From a virus, in IMG/VR virus record IMGVR_UViG_3300012928_003129, positions 1 to 64,000 of that record: a stretch of 64,000 nt of DNA; one strand, written 5' to 3'. Positions 14,430 to 22,068 of the stretch are shown here, in pieces. The translations under genes and the position numbers were made by a program. The notes under the pieces are model-generated. The model saw only the letters and a program-made list of their open reading frames with translations, was not told the origin of the DNA and made no database searches. Numbering within the stretch: position 1 is the stretch's first letter; the number at the start of each line of letters is the position of its first letter.

Positions 14430-15437
14430 ATGATTGCTGATGTTGTAGTGGACTTACAGTATGGAGACTGTGGCAAGGGGAAAATTGCGCATGCACTCTG
14501 CAAGGAAAATAAGTATACACATGTAATTAGATATAATGGCGGATGTAATGCAGGTCACACCATTTATCATAATGGGAAAAAATTTGTTACACACCACATA
14601 CCATGTGGTGTTTTTTTTGGTATTAAATCAATTATTGGCCCGGGCTGTGTTGTTCACGTAGAAACTTTCTTAAAAGAAATTGAAGAACTGGAAGAAGCTG
14701 GAATCCCTGCAAAGAAGCTAGTTCACGTTGCTACAAACGCACATCTAATAACCGACTTTCACAGGGCCCAGGATGGCAAAGACGAAGAAATCGGCACAAC
14801 AAAAAGAGGTAATGGACCAGCATACAGAGATAAATATGATAGAAAAGGCGTCCGCGCAATGCATGACCCCAGGCTACAACCATATATTATTAGCATGTAT
14901 CACGAACTTTACGAAAACGAGGATTATAATGAAATTGAAATACTTTTTGAAGGGGCCCAAGGATTTGGCCTCGATATTGATTGGGGTGACTATCCTTATG
15001 TTACTTCTTCGCATTGTACTGTTGGCTCTGCACTGTTAAATGGCGTTCCTCCAAAGTGTATTAGAAACATTTGGGGAGTTGCTAAAATATATGAAACTTA
15101 TGTTGGCGCAAAGTCTTTTGAAGGTCCCGATGAAATTTTTGATACAATTAGAGATATTGGCCAAGAATACGGTGCCACAACCGGGCGACCACGCCAAATT
15201 AACTGGTTAGACTATGAAATGTTGAAAATGGCAACCAGAATCAATGGATGCACCAAAGTCGTATTTAACAAAATGGATGTGTTGGAAGGATTAGATGCTT
15301 GGTGCTTATATGATGGGCCCAATCTATATCAATTTGAAACCAGATCAGACATTGAGCTTTGGCTTTCTGGAAAGTTAGAATTAGAAGTCGATGATAATAT
15401 AGATGTTATGTTTTCTGGAGATAAAGAATTTATTTAA
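14430..15437 (+). CDS. Adenylosuccinate synthetase family (PurA/PurZ-like)
   Basis: This 335-residue protein carries all main PurA blocks: the P-loop-like 'VDLQYGDCGKGK' (residues 7-18), 'NGGCNAGHT', the threonine-loop 'IGTTKRGNGPAYRDK', 'EGAQGFGLDID' and 'TTGRPRQINWLD'. PurA joins IMP and aspartate using GTP. The protein is short compared with bacterial PurA (about 430) and matches the length of archaeal PurA and phage PurZ, which makes 2-aminoadenylosuccinate for diaminopurine DNA. The PurA base Asp13 is kept, unlike the Ser I recall in phage PurZ, but the next Glu is Cys14, and 'VDLQYG' resembles PurZ 'IDLQFG'. Substrate (IMP or dGMP) is undecided. No other Z-DNA gene is visible here. Confidence 0.87.
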   Translation: MIADVVVDLQYGDCGKGKIAHALCKENKYTHVIRYNGGCNAGHTIYHNGKKFVTHHIPCGVFFGIKSIIGPGCVVHVETFLKEIEELEEAGIPAKKLVHVATNAHLITDFHRAQDGKDEEIGTTKRGNGPAYRDKYDRKGVRAMHDPRLQPYIISMYHELYENEDYNEIEILFEGAQGFGLDIDWGDYPYVTSSHCTVGSALLNGVPPKCIRNIWGVAKIYETYVGAKSFEGPDEIFDTIRDIGQEYGATTGRPRQINWLDYEMLKMATRINGCTKVVFNKMDVLEGLDAWCLYDGPNLYQFETRSDIELWLSGKLELEVDDNIDVMFSGDKEFI

Positions 15438-15439
15438 TT

Positions 15440-15449
15440 ACTATTTAAT
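15440..15449 (+). promoter_or_regulatory. ACTATTTAAT motif two bases before ATG
   Basis: A motif copy ending exactly two bases before the ATG at 15452, with no ribosome site. The same sequence and spacing occur at 24256. Confidence 0.5.
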
Positions 15450-15451
15450 AT

Positions 15452-15649
15452 ATGAGCATCAAAAGCGAAAATATATCCAATGATTATATTATAGATCATG
15501 CAGAGCAGATGCATGAAGAATATGATGGAAATGTGCCTGATGATGCAAAAACAATTCCTTTTCGTTTCATGGTGCAGGGTCCCTTCAATATAAGATTGCA
15601 GCCTTTACAAAATCATTACAAAACTTTTCTCGGAGAACAAAAAACCTAA
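15452..15649 (+). CDS. Unknown 65-residue protein
   Basis: I do not recognise this small acidic protein. It has an N-terminal polar half and a short beta-prone part ('FRFMVQGPFNIRLQPLQNHY'). It stands alone between two motif copies, so it may be its own transcription unit. Its start has no Shine-Dalgarno sequence; the motif lies directly upstream. Confidence 0.55.
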   Translation: MSIKSENISNDYIIDHAEQMHEEYDGNVPDDAKTIPFRFMVQGPFNIRLQPLQNHYKTFLGEQKT

Positions 15650-15650
15650 A

Positions 15651-15660
15651 ACTATTTACA
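15651..15660 (+). promoter_or_regulatory. ACTATTTACA motif, candidate phage promoter
   Basis: A motif copy in the gap before the zincin gene; AGAGG follows at 15664-15668 and the ATG at 15681. Confidence 0.45.
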
Positions 15661-15680
15661 TTTAGAGGTTTTTGTATAAG

Positions 15681-16997
15681 ATGATTGATAAATTAAAACC
15701 ATTATTGGGCAAATTATGTTCCTTTTCCCAGAAAAGACTAGGCTTTTCTCATCCTCCAAAACTTTTTTTAAAAAGCGATTCAGAGAATGCTGAAAAAACA
15801 TTGGGAAAAACAGCACATTATGATCCGAATAATTCCTCAATCACTCTTTTCACTACTGGAAGACACCCGAAAGATATTCTAAGATCTTTTTCGCACGAAC
15901 TAGTTCATCATGCACAAAATCTCAGGGGTGACCTAGCGCCGGAAAAAATGACCAGTACTGGTGCTAATTATGCCCAAGAATGTCCACACATGAGAAATAT
16001 GGAAAAAGAGGCCTATTTAAAGGGTAACATGTGTTTTCGTGACTGGGAAGATCAATATAAACTAACAGAATCGGAGTCAAAATTTTTAAAGGAGAATAAA
16101 ACAATGACCACAAAGATAACAAAGGACTTTTTAAAAGAACAGATAAAAAGTGCCATAAAAGAATTTGAATTAAGAGGGCAAGGAAAATATAGTGATTACA
16201 TGTCTAGCCTAGGCTCGGACTCTATCAAGTATCAAGGCACTGGTACACAAACCCCACCAGCGAAAAAGCCGGTTGCCAAAAAAAAGCCAGATCTTAGCAA
16301 CACTGTGATATCTCATTTACAGGATTTTAAAACTCACGTACACAAAAAATATGGAGTTATGCCAGACTTTTCAGACAGTGGTGGATTTAAATCTGCTTTT
16401 GCAGATGCTAAAGCATTGAAAGTGCCTTTCTTTTACTTTGGACCTGGTAAGTATAAAATTTATGCAACCGGTCTAGGAAAGGACCCACTCAGTCTAGATG
16501 ATCTTAAAGCTAAATATCAAGAATACGGCGATGAAGCTATGGCTCAGATTGAGCCTGAGATTGATAATTTAGCTGCTACATTGAACCCGAAAAAAGAGAA
16601 GCCCGTCGTCGGCTCGCCCTTAGAGGAGACTGATGAAATAGAAGAAGGTGGTTGTGGCAAAGGTGGTTTAGGTAGACGAACAGATGATAAAGTTAAAGAA
16701 ACTAAAGGCATTGAAGAAAAGAAAAAATGCCCGGGTAAAAGCTGCCCGGGCTGCCCGGAGTGTAAGCCAGGGCTAAAAAATGAACAAGAAGAGTTAGAAG
16801 AAAAGAAGACCAAGAAAAAGAAAAAGAAAAAAGGTAAATACGACGATGGCGATGGCAAAGATGAAAAGTGCGATTATGTTCCATGTAAAGAGTCTGTGAT
16901 TCAAACGCCGGAGCAGGAAAATACTCTTTATGAGCAAAGATTTACTCCAAAGAACAATAGACTATTTGAAAAACTTCTCCAAGAATGGACAAAGTAA
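15681..16997 (+). CDS. Zincin domain fused to Lys-rich packaging-like protein
   Basis: The 438-residue product has two parts. Residues 1-130 contain a metalloprotease signature HELVH (72-76) in 'SFSHELVHHAQNLRGD', with a downstream Glu candidate in 'NMEKEAYLKGN', which fits a gluzincin-like fold. At residue 142 (ATG 16104) an in-frame start with AAAGGAG nine bases upstream begins 'MTTKITKDFLKEQIKSAIKE', the recurrent helix module, followed by about 280 residues of Lys/Glu/Pro-rich, cysteine-bearing sequence with a poly-lysine stretch and a 'CDYVPC' segment. A TTG at 15672 is a possible but weaker start. Fusion of a protease with a cargo-type domain, or two products from one frame, are both possible. 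Confidence 0.72.
   Translation: MIDKLKPLLGKLCSFSQKRLGFSHPPKLFLKSDSENAEKTLGKTAHYDPNNSSITLFTTGRHPKDILRSFSHELVHHAQNLRGDLAPEKMTSTGANYAQECPHMRNMEKEAYLKGNMCFRDWEDQYKLTESESKFLKENKTMTTKITKDFLKEQIKSAIKEFELRGQGKYSDYMSSLGSDSIKYQGTGTQTPPAKKPVAKKKPDLSNTVISHLQDFKTHVHKKYGVMPDFSDSGGFKSAFADAKALKVPFFYFGPGKYKIYATGLGKDPLSLDDLKAKYQEYGDEAMAQIEPEIDNLAATLNPKKEKPVVGSPLEETDEIEEGGCGKGGLGRRTDDKVKETKGIEEKKKCPGKSCPGCPECKPGLKNEQEELEEKKTKKKKKKKGKYDDGDGKDEKCDYVPCKESVIQTPEQENTLYEQRFTPKNNRLFEKLLQEWTK
16104..16997 (+). CDS. Possible nested product of the zincin gene
   Basis: A strong ribosome site (AAAGGAG, 16088-16094) lies nine bases before an in-frame ATG. The predicted product has 297 residues and opens with the Lys/Glu helix ending 'AIKE'. 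It then carries low-complexity Pro/Lys linkers, cysteine pairs ('CPGKSCPGCPEC') that could bind metal, and a poly-Lys tract. Internal initiation would give this part without the protease domain. The site is clear; use is inferred. Confidence 0.45.
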   Translation: MTTKITKDFLKEQIKSAIKEFELRGQGKYSDYMSSLGSDSIKYQGTGTQTPPAKKPVAKKKPDLSNTVISHLQDFKTHVHKKYGVMPDFSDSGGFKSAFADAKALKVPFFYFGPGKYKIYATGLGKDPLSLDDLKAKYQEYGDEAMAQIEPEIDNLAATLNPKKEKPVVGSPLEETDEIEEGGCGKGGLGRRTDDKVKETKGIEEKKKCPGKSCPGCPECKPGLKNEQEELEEKKTKKKKKKKGKYDDGDGKDEKCDYVPCKESVIQTPEQENTLYEQRFTPKNNRLFEKLLQEWTK

Positions 16998-17011
16998 TAT
17001 AGGGTAAAGAC

Positions 17012-20000
17012 ATGGATAATAAATTGCTCTTAGAAGGTGGCGTCGGTGGACACATGAACCACCCTTATGACATAGATGATCTCACTTTTGGAGATCTAAA
17101 AGATATGCTAAGGGCTGCAGCAAATGGTGAACTGCAAGGATCCGAAAAGACTGACGGTCAAAATTTATATATAACTTTTGACGTAGAATCCCAAAAAGCA
17201 AAAGCAATTAGAAATCAAACCCAAATCAAAGCAGGTGGGCTGACACCCGAACAACTGGATGATTTCTTCTCCAGCCACCCAGCGCAAGCCCTAAGATACA
17301 GTTTTGTAGAGGCTTTATCAACTTTTGAGAATTTTGCTATAGAGCTGACGAGAGAGACACAGCTAGAAATCTTTGGACCTGATGGGGCGATTTATTTTAA
17401 CACCGAAATAATGAACCCTGGGACTCCTGGTTTTGATAAAGATGATCCTAGAGGCATGGGTACCAAGAACGTTATACCGTATGATAAAAAAACTATCCTT
17501 GTACACCCTTCTGGGCATAAAGAGTTCGAGAGAGAAACTGCAAAAGATTTAGAAACTAACCTCATTTCAAATTATAGAACACTTAAATCAGCATTAGAAG
17601 GTAAACAAGTAGAGGATCCGGGGATTTTTTCAATAGAGACGCATCCTCTTAGAAAATTACATCCAAAAGGGCTAGAAAAAGCAAATAACTTACTTCCTAG
17701 AACAATTTCACAAATTGACAATATTGTAAAAGATGCTAGCGCTACTGATGATACTCCTATTGTTAGATACGTTATAGATCAAGTCAAAGCTGATATAAAT
17801 ACTGCAACACCGGGCCTAAGTGAGGAGAGACTCGAAGACTTAGCTACAAAATTTCTAAAGTTATGTAAAAGAACGGATGGCGAACCCGGGTATCTGAGAT
17901 GTGGCGACAAGAAGAATAAAAAATTTATAAAACCAAACGAAAATATAAGAAACTTGATCGCTGGTCTGTCCGGAGATGAACTACAAGGAATAAAGTCTTT
18001 TGCATCATCATTTTCAGAAGGAAGATACCGACGACCTTTAGCCATGGCCCTTGCAGATTTTACTAATGCAATTCTTGATGGGTTTGACTCTTCTTTTATT
18101 TCTGATAATGAAAAACAATTAAATTCACTAAAGGGTGAACTTAGCAAAGTTGTGAAGCAAATTGCTAAATCAGACAATGAGGCTGCAAAAGATGGACTTA
18201 GAATCGAATTGGAGAAGTTGAAAAATATAGATAATATCAATACTCCTTCTGAGGGTTTTGTCTTTGACTTCAAAGGGGAAGAGTTTAAGTTCACAGGCGC
18301 TTTTTCGCCAATGAATCAAATATTGGGCATGCCTAAGTTTAAAAGATATGGAGAAATAGCCCCTATGGAGACAATAGCGGTCTTTCCTGGCTCTTTTAAG
18401 CCTCCACATAGGGGACACTTAGAAGTTGTTAAAGCAATCTCTCAAAACGCCGATAAGACACTCGTGATTGTATCTAGGCCAACACAAAATCAGAGAACTC
18501 TTCCTTTATCTGGAAAAATTATTGGATCCACAGAAGCCATAAACCTTATGAGAGCAATGCTTGAGGGTACTGGTCTCGAAGATAAAGTTGAAGTGTTGTC
18601 AGGGGCAGATGCTTCTCCGATGATGACTACGATAAAATACGTCACCTTTCCAGCGGATGAAGAAAATCCTCTTGTAGCCCCAGAAAATGCTGAGATTATT
18701 CTTGGTGTTGGAGAAAAAGGTGATGATGCTAAACGTTATTCTGGTCTCCCGGAAAAGGTTAGAGAAAAAAGGCCCGATTTGGATCTTGAGACTACTCCAA
18801 CCCCTGCAGTTTCTCATGATAAACAATATCTTTCTTTGCTTCAAAGTGAACAGTATTCAGATATTTTAGAGAAAATGCCAAGTAAAAGCTCAGGTGCTGG
18901 TATACAACTTTTTCATGCATCTGATATGAGATTTCTTATGGATTTGGCTGCACAGGATCTTAGAGCAGTAAACCTTCTTGCTGATTTTGTTGGAGGTATA
19001 GAAAAGGTGCCAAGTGTTTTAGATGCAGTTGGCATTGTTCCAGCGACACAGTCCAGCCCAGAAGAAGACCAAGTTGAAGAGCCGGAACTTGAAGGCCCAC
19101 CAGAGGATGAAGTCAATGCAGATGATCTTGCGGAGATTGTCTATGAAGAAACCATGAAAGTTTTCGAAGCATTCAAATCACAAAAAGCGCCGAAAGCTAG
19201 ACCTTCGAAGGGTAAGTTTCAGCGAAGAATGCGCAAAAGGCTTTCTAAGGCTCATAGAACCTATTTAGATATGGGCAGAAAAGATTTAACAAAACACGGT
19301 GGTGGTTTTAGGAAAAATAGAAAAAAAGATATTTCAAATGCTTTTTTGGCTGAGGATGAAATAGAGGAATTAAGTTCTGTTGCTTCCGGAGCAATACAAA
19401 TGGCCCCAGCAGTAAAGCGAGATTATAATGCTACAAGGAATGATAAAAAAATGAACAAAAAAGAACAAATACTTCGAAAGAAGATAAGAATCAGTCTTCA
19501 AGAATTCTTTAACACAAAATCAAAAGAGCATGAAACTACAGTTGCTAAAATACTTGAAGAGCACGAACTTAGGATGCAGTTGAGAGAGATCATTTTAGAA
19601 CAAACTCTTAATGAAGCAGAAGATCCCACAACTGATGTTCATGATAATACTGGCATTAACACTTTAAAAGATTTAATGAAAAACACAAACGTATTAGCAA
19701 CCTTAAGAACAGTTTATAAGACTTTAACAACTGATGAAAATCAAAAGAAATCTTTTAGAGCACACATTATAAAGTGGACTCAAGATACATTAGCGCCAGT
19801 CAAACTGAATGACACTGACGCTGAAGCTGTGAATGAACAGGTTGGTGTTGATATAGAAGGTGTAAATGATGATATGTTCATTGATGCTAGCGACGGCTCA
19901 GAAAAAGATAACCCTGATGTCCCTGAAGAAGAAAATGAAAAGATGCAAGCAATTTCCGGAGAAGATACCACTGGGCGAAATAAGGCCGAAAGAGTTTATC

Positions 20001-20236
20001 CTTCAATAGAAAAATCAATAATTGACTACTACGCAGAATTGGACAATCCAGAAGATCAAGAAATGTTTTATGACTATTTGATTGCTAACTTAAAATTGTA
20101 TTTTGATAAATGGGACGGCGAGATGTCAAAGGCGGTCGATGAGCCAACAAATAGCGTCTACAAGCAAGCGGCTATGACCGCGGCAAATGCCCAAGGTCCA
20201 GATCCAATCAGCGGTGATGAGCCTGTTGAGCTTTAA
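17012..20236 (+). CDS. Ligase-like plus HxGH nucleotidylyltransferase fusion
   Basis: This 1,074-residue protein starts 'MDNKLLLEGG'. Residues 40-440 look like a nucleotidyltransferase-superfamily ligase: 'EKTDG' (Lys46 as putative adenylated lysine, KxDG), 'NTEIMNPG' and 'EGFVF...FKF' (about 414-427) for later motifs. Residues 453-640 carry a cytidylyltransferase-type domain with 'FPGSFKPPHRGH' (His466/His469, HxGH), as in NMNAT, CCT and PPAT. From about 700 it is acidic, then very basic. At residue 814 (ATG 19451) an in-frame start precedes 'NKKEQILRKKIRISLQE', and 'IILEQTLNE' follows, again like the packaging module. An RNA-repair, NAD-related or DNA-end role is possible; motifs support catalysis, not the substrate. 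Confidence 0.78.
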   Translation: MDNKLLLEGGVGGHMNHPYDIDDLTFGDLKDMLRAAANGELQGSEKTDGQNLYITFDVESQKAKAIRNQTQIKAGGLTPEQLDDFFSSHPAQALRYSFVEALSTFENFAIELTRETQLEIFGPDGAIYFNTEIMNPGTPGFDKDDPRGMGTKNVIPYDKKTILVHPSGHKEFERETAKDLETNLISNYRTLKSALEGKQVEDPGIFSIETHPLRKLHPKGLEKANNLLPRTISQIDNIVKDASATDDTPIVRYVIDQVKADINTATPGLSEERLEDLATKFLKLCKRTDGEPGYLRCGDKKNKKFIKPNENIRNLIAGLSGDELQGIKSFASSFSEGRYRRPLAMALADFTNAILDGFDSSFISDNEKQLNSLKGELSKVVKQIAKSDNEAAKDGLRIELEKLKNIDNINTPSEGFVFDFKGEEFKFTGAFSPMNQILGMPKFKRYGEIAPMETIAVFPGSFKPPHRGHLEVVKAISQNADKTLVIVSRPTQNQRTLPLSGKIIGSTEAINLMRAMLEGTGLEDKVEVLSGADASPMMTTIKYVTFPADEENPLVAPENAEIILGVGEKGDDAKRYSGLPEKVREKRPDLDLETTPTPAVSHDKQYLSLLQSEQYSDILEKMPSKSSGAGIQLFHASDMRFLMDLAAQDLRAVNLLADFVGGIEKVPSVLDAVGIVPATQSSPEEDQVEEPELEGPPEDEVNADDLAEIVYEETMKVFEAFKSQKAPKARPSKGKFQRRMRKRLSKAHRTYLDMGRKDLTKHGGGFRKNRKKDISNAFLAEDEIEELSSVASGAIQMAPAVKRDYNATRNDKKMNKKEQILRKKIRISLQEFFNTKSKEHETTVAKILEEHELRMQLREIILEQTLNEAEDPTTDVHDNTGINTLKDLMKNTNVLATLRTVYKTLTTDENQKKSFRAHIIKWTQDTLAPVKLNDTDAEAVNEQVGVDIEGVNDDMFIDASDGSEKDNPDVPEEENEKMQAISGEDTTGRNKAERVYPSIEKSIIDYYAELDNPEDQEMFYDYLIANLKLYFDKWDGEMSKAVDEPTNSVYKQAAMTAANAQGPDPISGDEPVEL
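19451..20236 (+). CDS. Possible nested C-terminal product
   Basis: The in-frame ATG at 19451 has AAGGA eleven bases upstream (19435-19439), a less ideal spacing than in the other two cases. The product would have 261 residues, beginning with a Lys/Arg helix ending 'SLQE' and a second helix ending 'TLNE', then a helical domain and an acidic tail. As with 11537 and 16104, either internal initiation or an old fusion junction is possible. Confidence 0.3.
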   Translation: MNKKEQILRKKIRISLQEFFNTKSKEHETTVAKILEEHELRMQLREIILEQTLNEAEDPTTDVHDNTGINTLKDLMKNTNVLATLRTVYKTLTTDENQKKSFRAHIIKWTQDTLAPVKLNDTDAEAVNEQVGVDIEGVNDDMFIDASDGSEKDNPDVPEEENEKMQAISGEDTTGRNKAERVYPSIEKSIIDYYAELDNPEDQEMFYDYLIANLKLYFDKWDGEMSKAVDEPTNSVYKQAAMTAANAQGPDPISGDEPVEL

Positions 20237-20244
20237 TAAAATAC

Positions 20245-20273
20245 TTGAATATTCTTTAACCGTATGTTACCCT
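20245..20273 (+). promoter_or_regulatory. Weak sigma70-like promoter
   Basis: TTGAAT (20245-20250), 17 bases, then TACCCT (20268-20273). The -10 is poor. The predicted start would be at about the ATG 20281, so a leaderless message is possible; GGTAGG directly precedes the ATG. Confidence 0.25.
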
Positions 20274-20280
20274 GGGTAGG

Positions 20281-20682
20281 ATGGTTGGCAAAACAGCGAT
20301 AAAAGATAATTCTTTAAAAGAAACTAAATTCTTTTCAGATAATAAAAACTATAATTTAAAAAATAAATTATTAAAAGAAAAGAAAATAGATATTAAATTT
20401 TTAGAACAATTATCTTTCATAACTTTAGAAGAATTAATTACATTAAAATTATTAGTTAGTACTGAAGGACTTAAAGGAAAATTATATAATTTTCCTTTTT
20501 TCAAGTATACTTCTGATATATGTAAAGAAGCTGTTGTGCGATTTGCTCTATCAAAAGCCTCAAATAGAAAAGAAGTTTCTTTAATACTTGGAACAAAAAA
20601 AGCTGATATAGTAAAATATATTAGAGAGTATAATTTACTGGAGGATTACAATTATGATAGTAGAACAAAAAAGAGTAAATAA
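20281..20682 (+). CDS. Unknown basic protein with HTH-like C-terminus
   Basis: This 133-residue, lysine-rich protein comes from an even more AT-rich stretch than its neighbours. The C-terminal half ('RKEVSLILGTKKADIVKYIREYNL') has the spacing of a helix-turn-helix, so a DNA-binding role is plausible. No family is recognised. It overlaps the following cupin gene by 29 bases. A small late-transcription or repressor-type protein is one option, without support beyond the helix pattern. Confidence 0.55.
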   Translation: MVGKTAIKDNSLKETKFFSDNKNYNLKNKLLKEKKIDIKFLEQLSFITLEELITLKLLVSTEGLKGKLYNFPFFKYTSDICKEAVVRFALSKASNRKEVSLILGTKKADIVKYIREYNLLEDYNYDSRTKKSK

Positions 20683-21010
20683 ACCATGGGGCTATGAAAT
20701 TATCTGGTCTCAATGTGAAAAGTTTGTGGGAAAAATTTTAACAATAAACTCAGGCCATAAACTTTCTAGGCAATATCACAAACAAAAAGAAGAAACTATA
20801 TTCGTTTTAACTGGAACTTTATTGCTGGAAGTTGGTATGGGTGAAAAGTTAGAAAAAATAGAACTTAGAAATGGTCAGTCTTTTCACGTCACACCCGGAA
20901 CAGTACATCGATTCTGCGCACCATATGGAGATGTAGAATTGGCAGAAGTCAGTACACCAGAATTAGATGATGTTGTTAGACTTGAAGACGATTATAACAG
21001 AGGCAACTAA
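20654..21010 (+). CDS. Cupin, type II phosphomannose isomerase-like
   Basis: The 118-residue protein matches the C-terminal cupin domain of mannose-6-phosphate isomerase type II/ManC: 'KPWGYEIIW', the first cupin motif 'SRQYHKQKEETIFVLTG' (metal His and Glu) and the second 'GQSFHVTPGTVHRF'. Stand-alone versions interconvert mannose-6-P and fructose-6-P or act as sugar isomerases. It could feed the glycan island at 32488-46051, though it is 12 kb away. GGAGG is at the start and the overlap with the previous gene is small. The family is clear; the substrate is inferred. Confidence 0.82.
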   Translation: MIVEQKRVNKPWGYEIIWSQCEKFVGKILTINSGHKLSRQYHKQKEETIFVLTGTLLLEVGMGEKLEKIELRNGQSFHVTPGTVHRFCAPYGDVELAEVSTPELDDVVRLEDDYNRGN

Positions 21011-21015
21011 TTAGT
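21006..21015 (+). promoter_or_regulatory. ACTAATTAGT motif, candidate phage promoter
   Basis: A motif copy overlapping the stop of the cupin gene; CGGAGGA (21024-21030) and the ATG at 21037 follow. Confidence 0.45.
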
Positions 21016-21036
21016 TTTAACCGCGGAGGAAAATAA

Positions 21037-21441
21037 ATGAAACTTATAATGGAAAATTGGAAAAGGTTCATAAAAGAAGTCAAAGTCCCACAAGGTAAGG
21101 ACAGAGAATATTATATAGAAGACCCAAACTTATCTCTAACTGTAGAAACCAGCGATGGAAAGCAACATGTAATCAAAGCCTTAGAGATAGAAACAGGATG
21201 GTATGGAGACACCTCTCAGGGAGCCTTCAAATATTCGATAAATAACGAAGAATACACTTGGGAACTCACTTCAGGATGGTATCCTGACGGTGCGGCCTGG
21301 AGAATACTAGAACATCTGGGAGAGGACGGTTCTGAAAATAATTCTGATGAACCAACTGAAATAGAAGAGACCATAGAAAGATTTATAGAATCTCAAGTAA
21401 AAAGAAACCCCAATTACGAATTTGATGATGAATGGTACTAG
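21037..21441 (+). CDS. 'MKLIMENW' N-terminus protein, unknown
   Basis: This 134-residue protein opens with 'MKLIMENWKRFIKE', almost the same as the start of the protein at 1992/2004, and the (I)KE end fits the recurrent (L/I)-x-E pattern. Residues 20-95 are beta-rich and aromatic ('ALEIETGWYG', 'YTWELTSGWYPDGAAW'); the tail is acidic. It has no recognised domain. A strong CGGAGGA site supports the start. The conserved N-terminus suggests a sorting signal placed on different bodies. Confidence 0.65.
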   Translation: MKLIMENWKRFIKEVKVPQGKDREYYIEDPNLSLTVETSDGKQHVIKALEIETGWYGDTSQGAFKYSINNEEYTWELTSGWYPDGAAWRILEHLGEDGSENNSDEPTEIEETIERFIESQVKRNPNYEFDDEWY

Positions 21442-21447
21442 ATTAAA

Positions 21448-21457
21448 ACTAATTAAG
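21448..21457 (+). promoter_or_regulatory. ACTAATTAAG motif, candidate phage promoter
   Basis: A motif copy in the gap before the cysteine-rich peptide gene, followed by TAGGAGG and the ATG at 21474. Confidence 0.4.
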
Positions 21458-21473
21458 ATAGGAGGATATTACT

Positions 21474-21542
21474 ATGAGTGATACAAAGAAATGTAAATGC
21501 TGTGAATGTTGTACATGCGACTGTGATAAATGCACTGAATAG
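21474..21542 (+). CDS. Cysteine-rich 22-residue peptide, metallothionein-like
   Basis: A very short gene with a near-perfect ribosome site (AGGAGG, 21460-21465, eight bases before the ATG) and its own upstream motif. The product has 22 residues, eight of them Cys (positions 7, 9, 10, 12, 13, 15, 17 and 20), in CxC and CC patterns with Lys, Glu, Asp and Thr between. This is the composition of a metallothionein-like metal-binding peptide. The next gene starts 11 bases after the stop with GGGAG. Because it is so short it could be missed by annotation tools. No homologue is recalled. Function (zinc or copper buffering, redox, or a structural peptide) is inferred. Confidence 0.6.
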   Translation: MSDTKKCKCCECCTCDCDKCTE

Positions 21543-21553
21543 GGAGATAAACA

Positions 21554-22068
21554 ATGCCAAAATTTTATAGACAAAATAAAAAGAGAATTGACCCTCGTTA
21601 CTTTTTAAACGAGACAACAAATAGAGATGAAAATATCAATGAGATTGATTTAGATTACGCATCCGACTTGGAATATCAATACAACCAAGCAAAGGAATAT
21701 GAAAAGAAGACTGAACAAGGATATACGGATAAACAAAAAGAGGACATGGAAACCTCTTTAGAGTTTAAAGTAATGCAACCAGAACGTGATGAAGTTTTAT
21801 CTCAAGATGACCAGATCAAATTTGCAGATGTTATGAATGCATCCATGAATGGTGATCTTAGCCCTGAGCAAATTAAGGAATTGATTCTTGCCACCGACGA
21901 CGACAACCTCGACAACCTGAAGAAAGTTGTAAGCAAAATCGCTGGAAGTGGACAACAAGGGACCGGTGCTGGTATCGACTTATCTAAGGTCGACCGAGAT
22001 CGCGACGGTAAAATATCTGCTGACCAATTAGCAAATATTGCAAACGCTATAAAAAAGAATCAAGCTTA

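Noticed and set aside
14430-15437. Firm PurZ call for diaminopurine synthesis
   Set aside because: The Asp at position 13 typical of PurA is retained and no other Z-DNA gene is in the window, so only the family is claimed.
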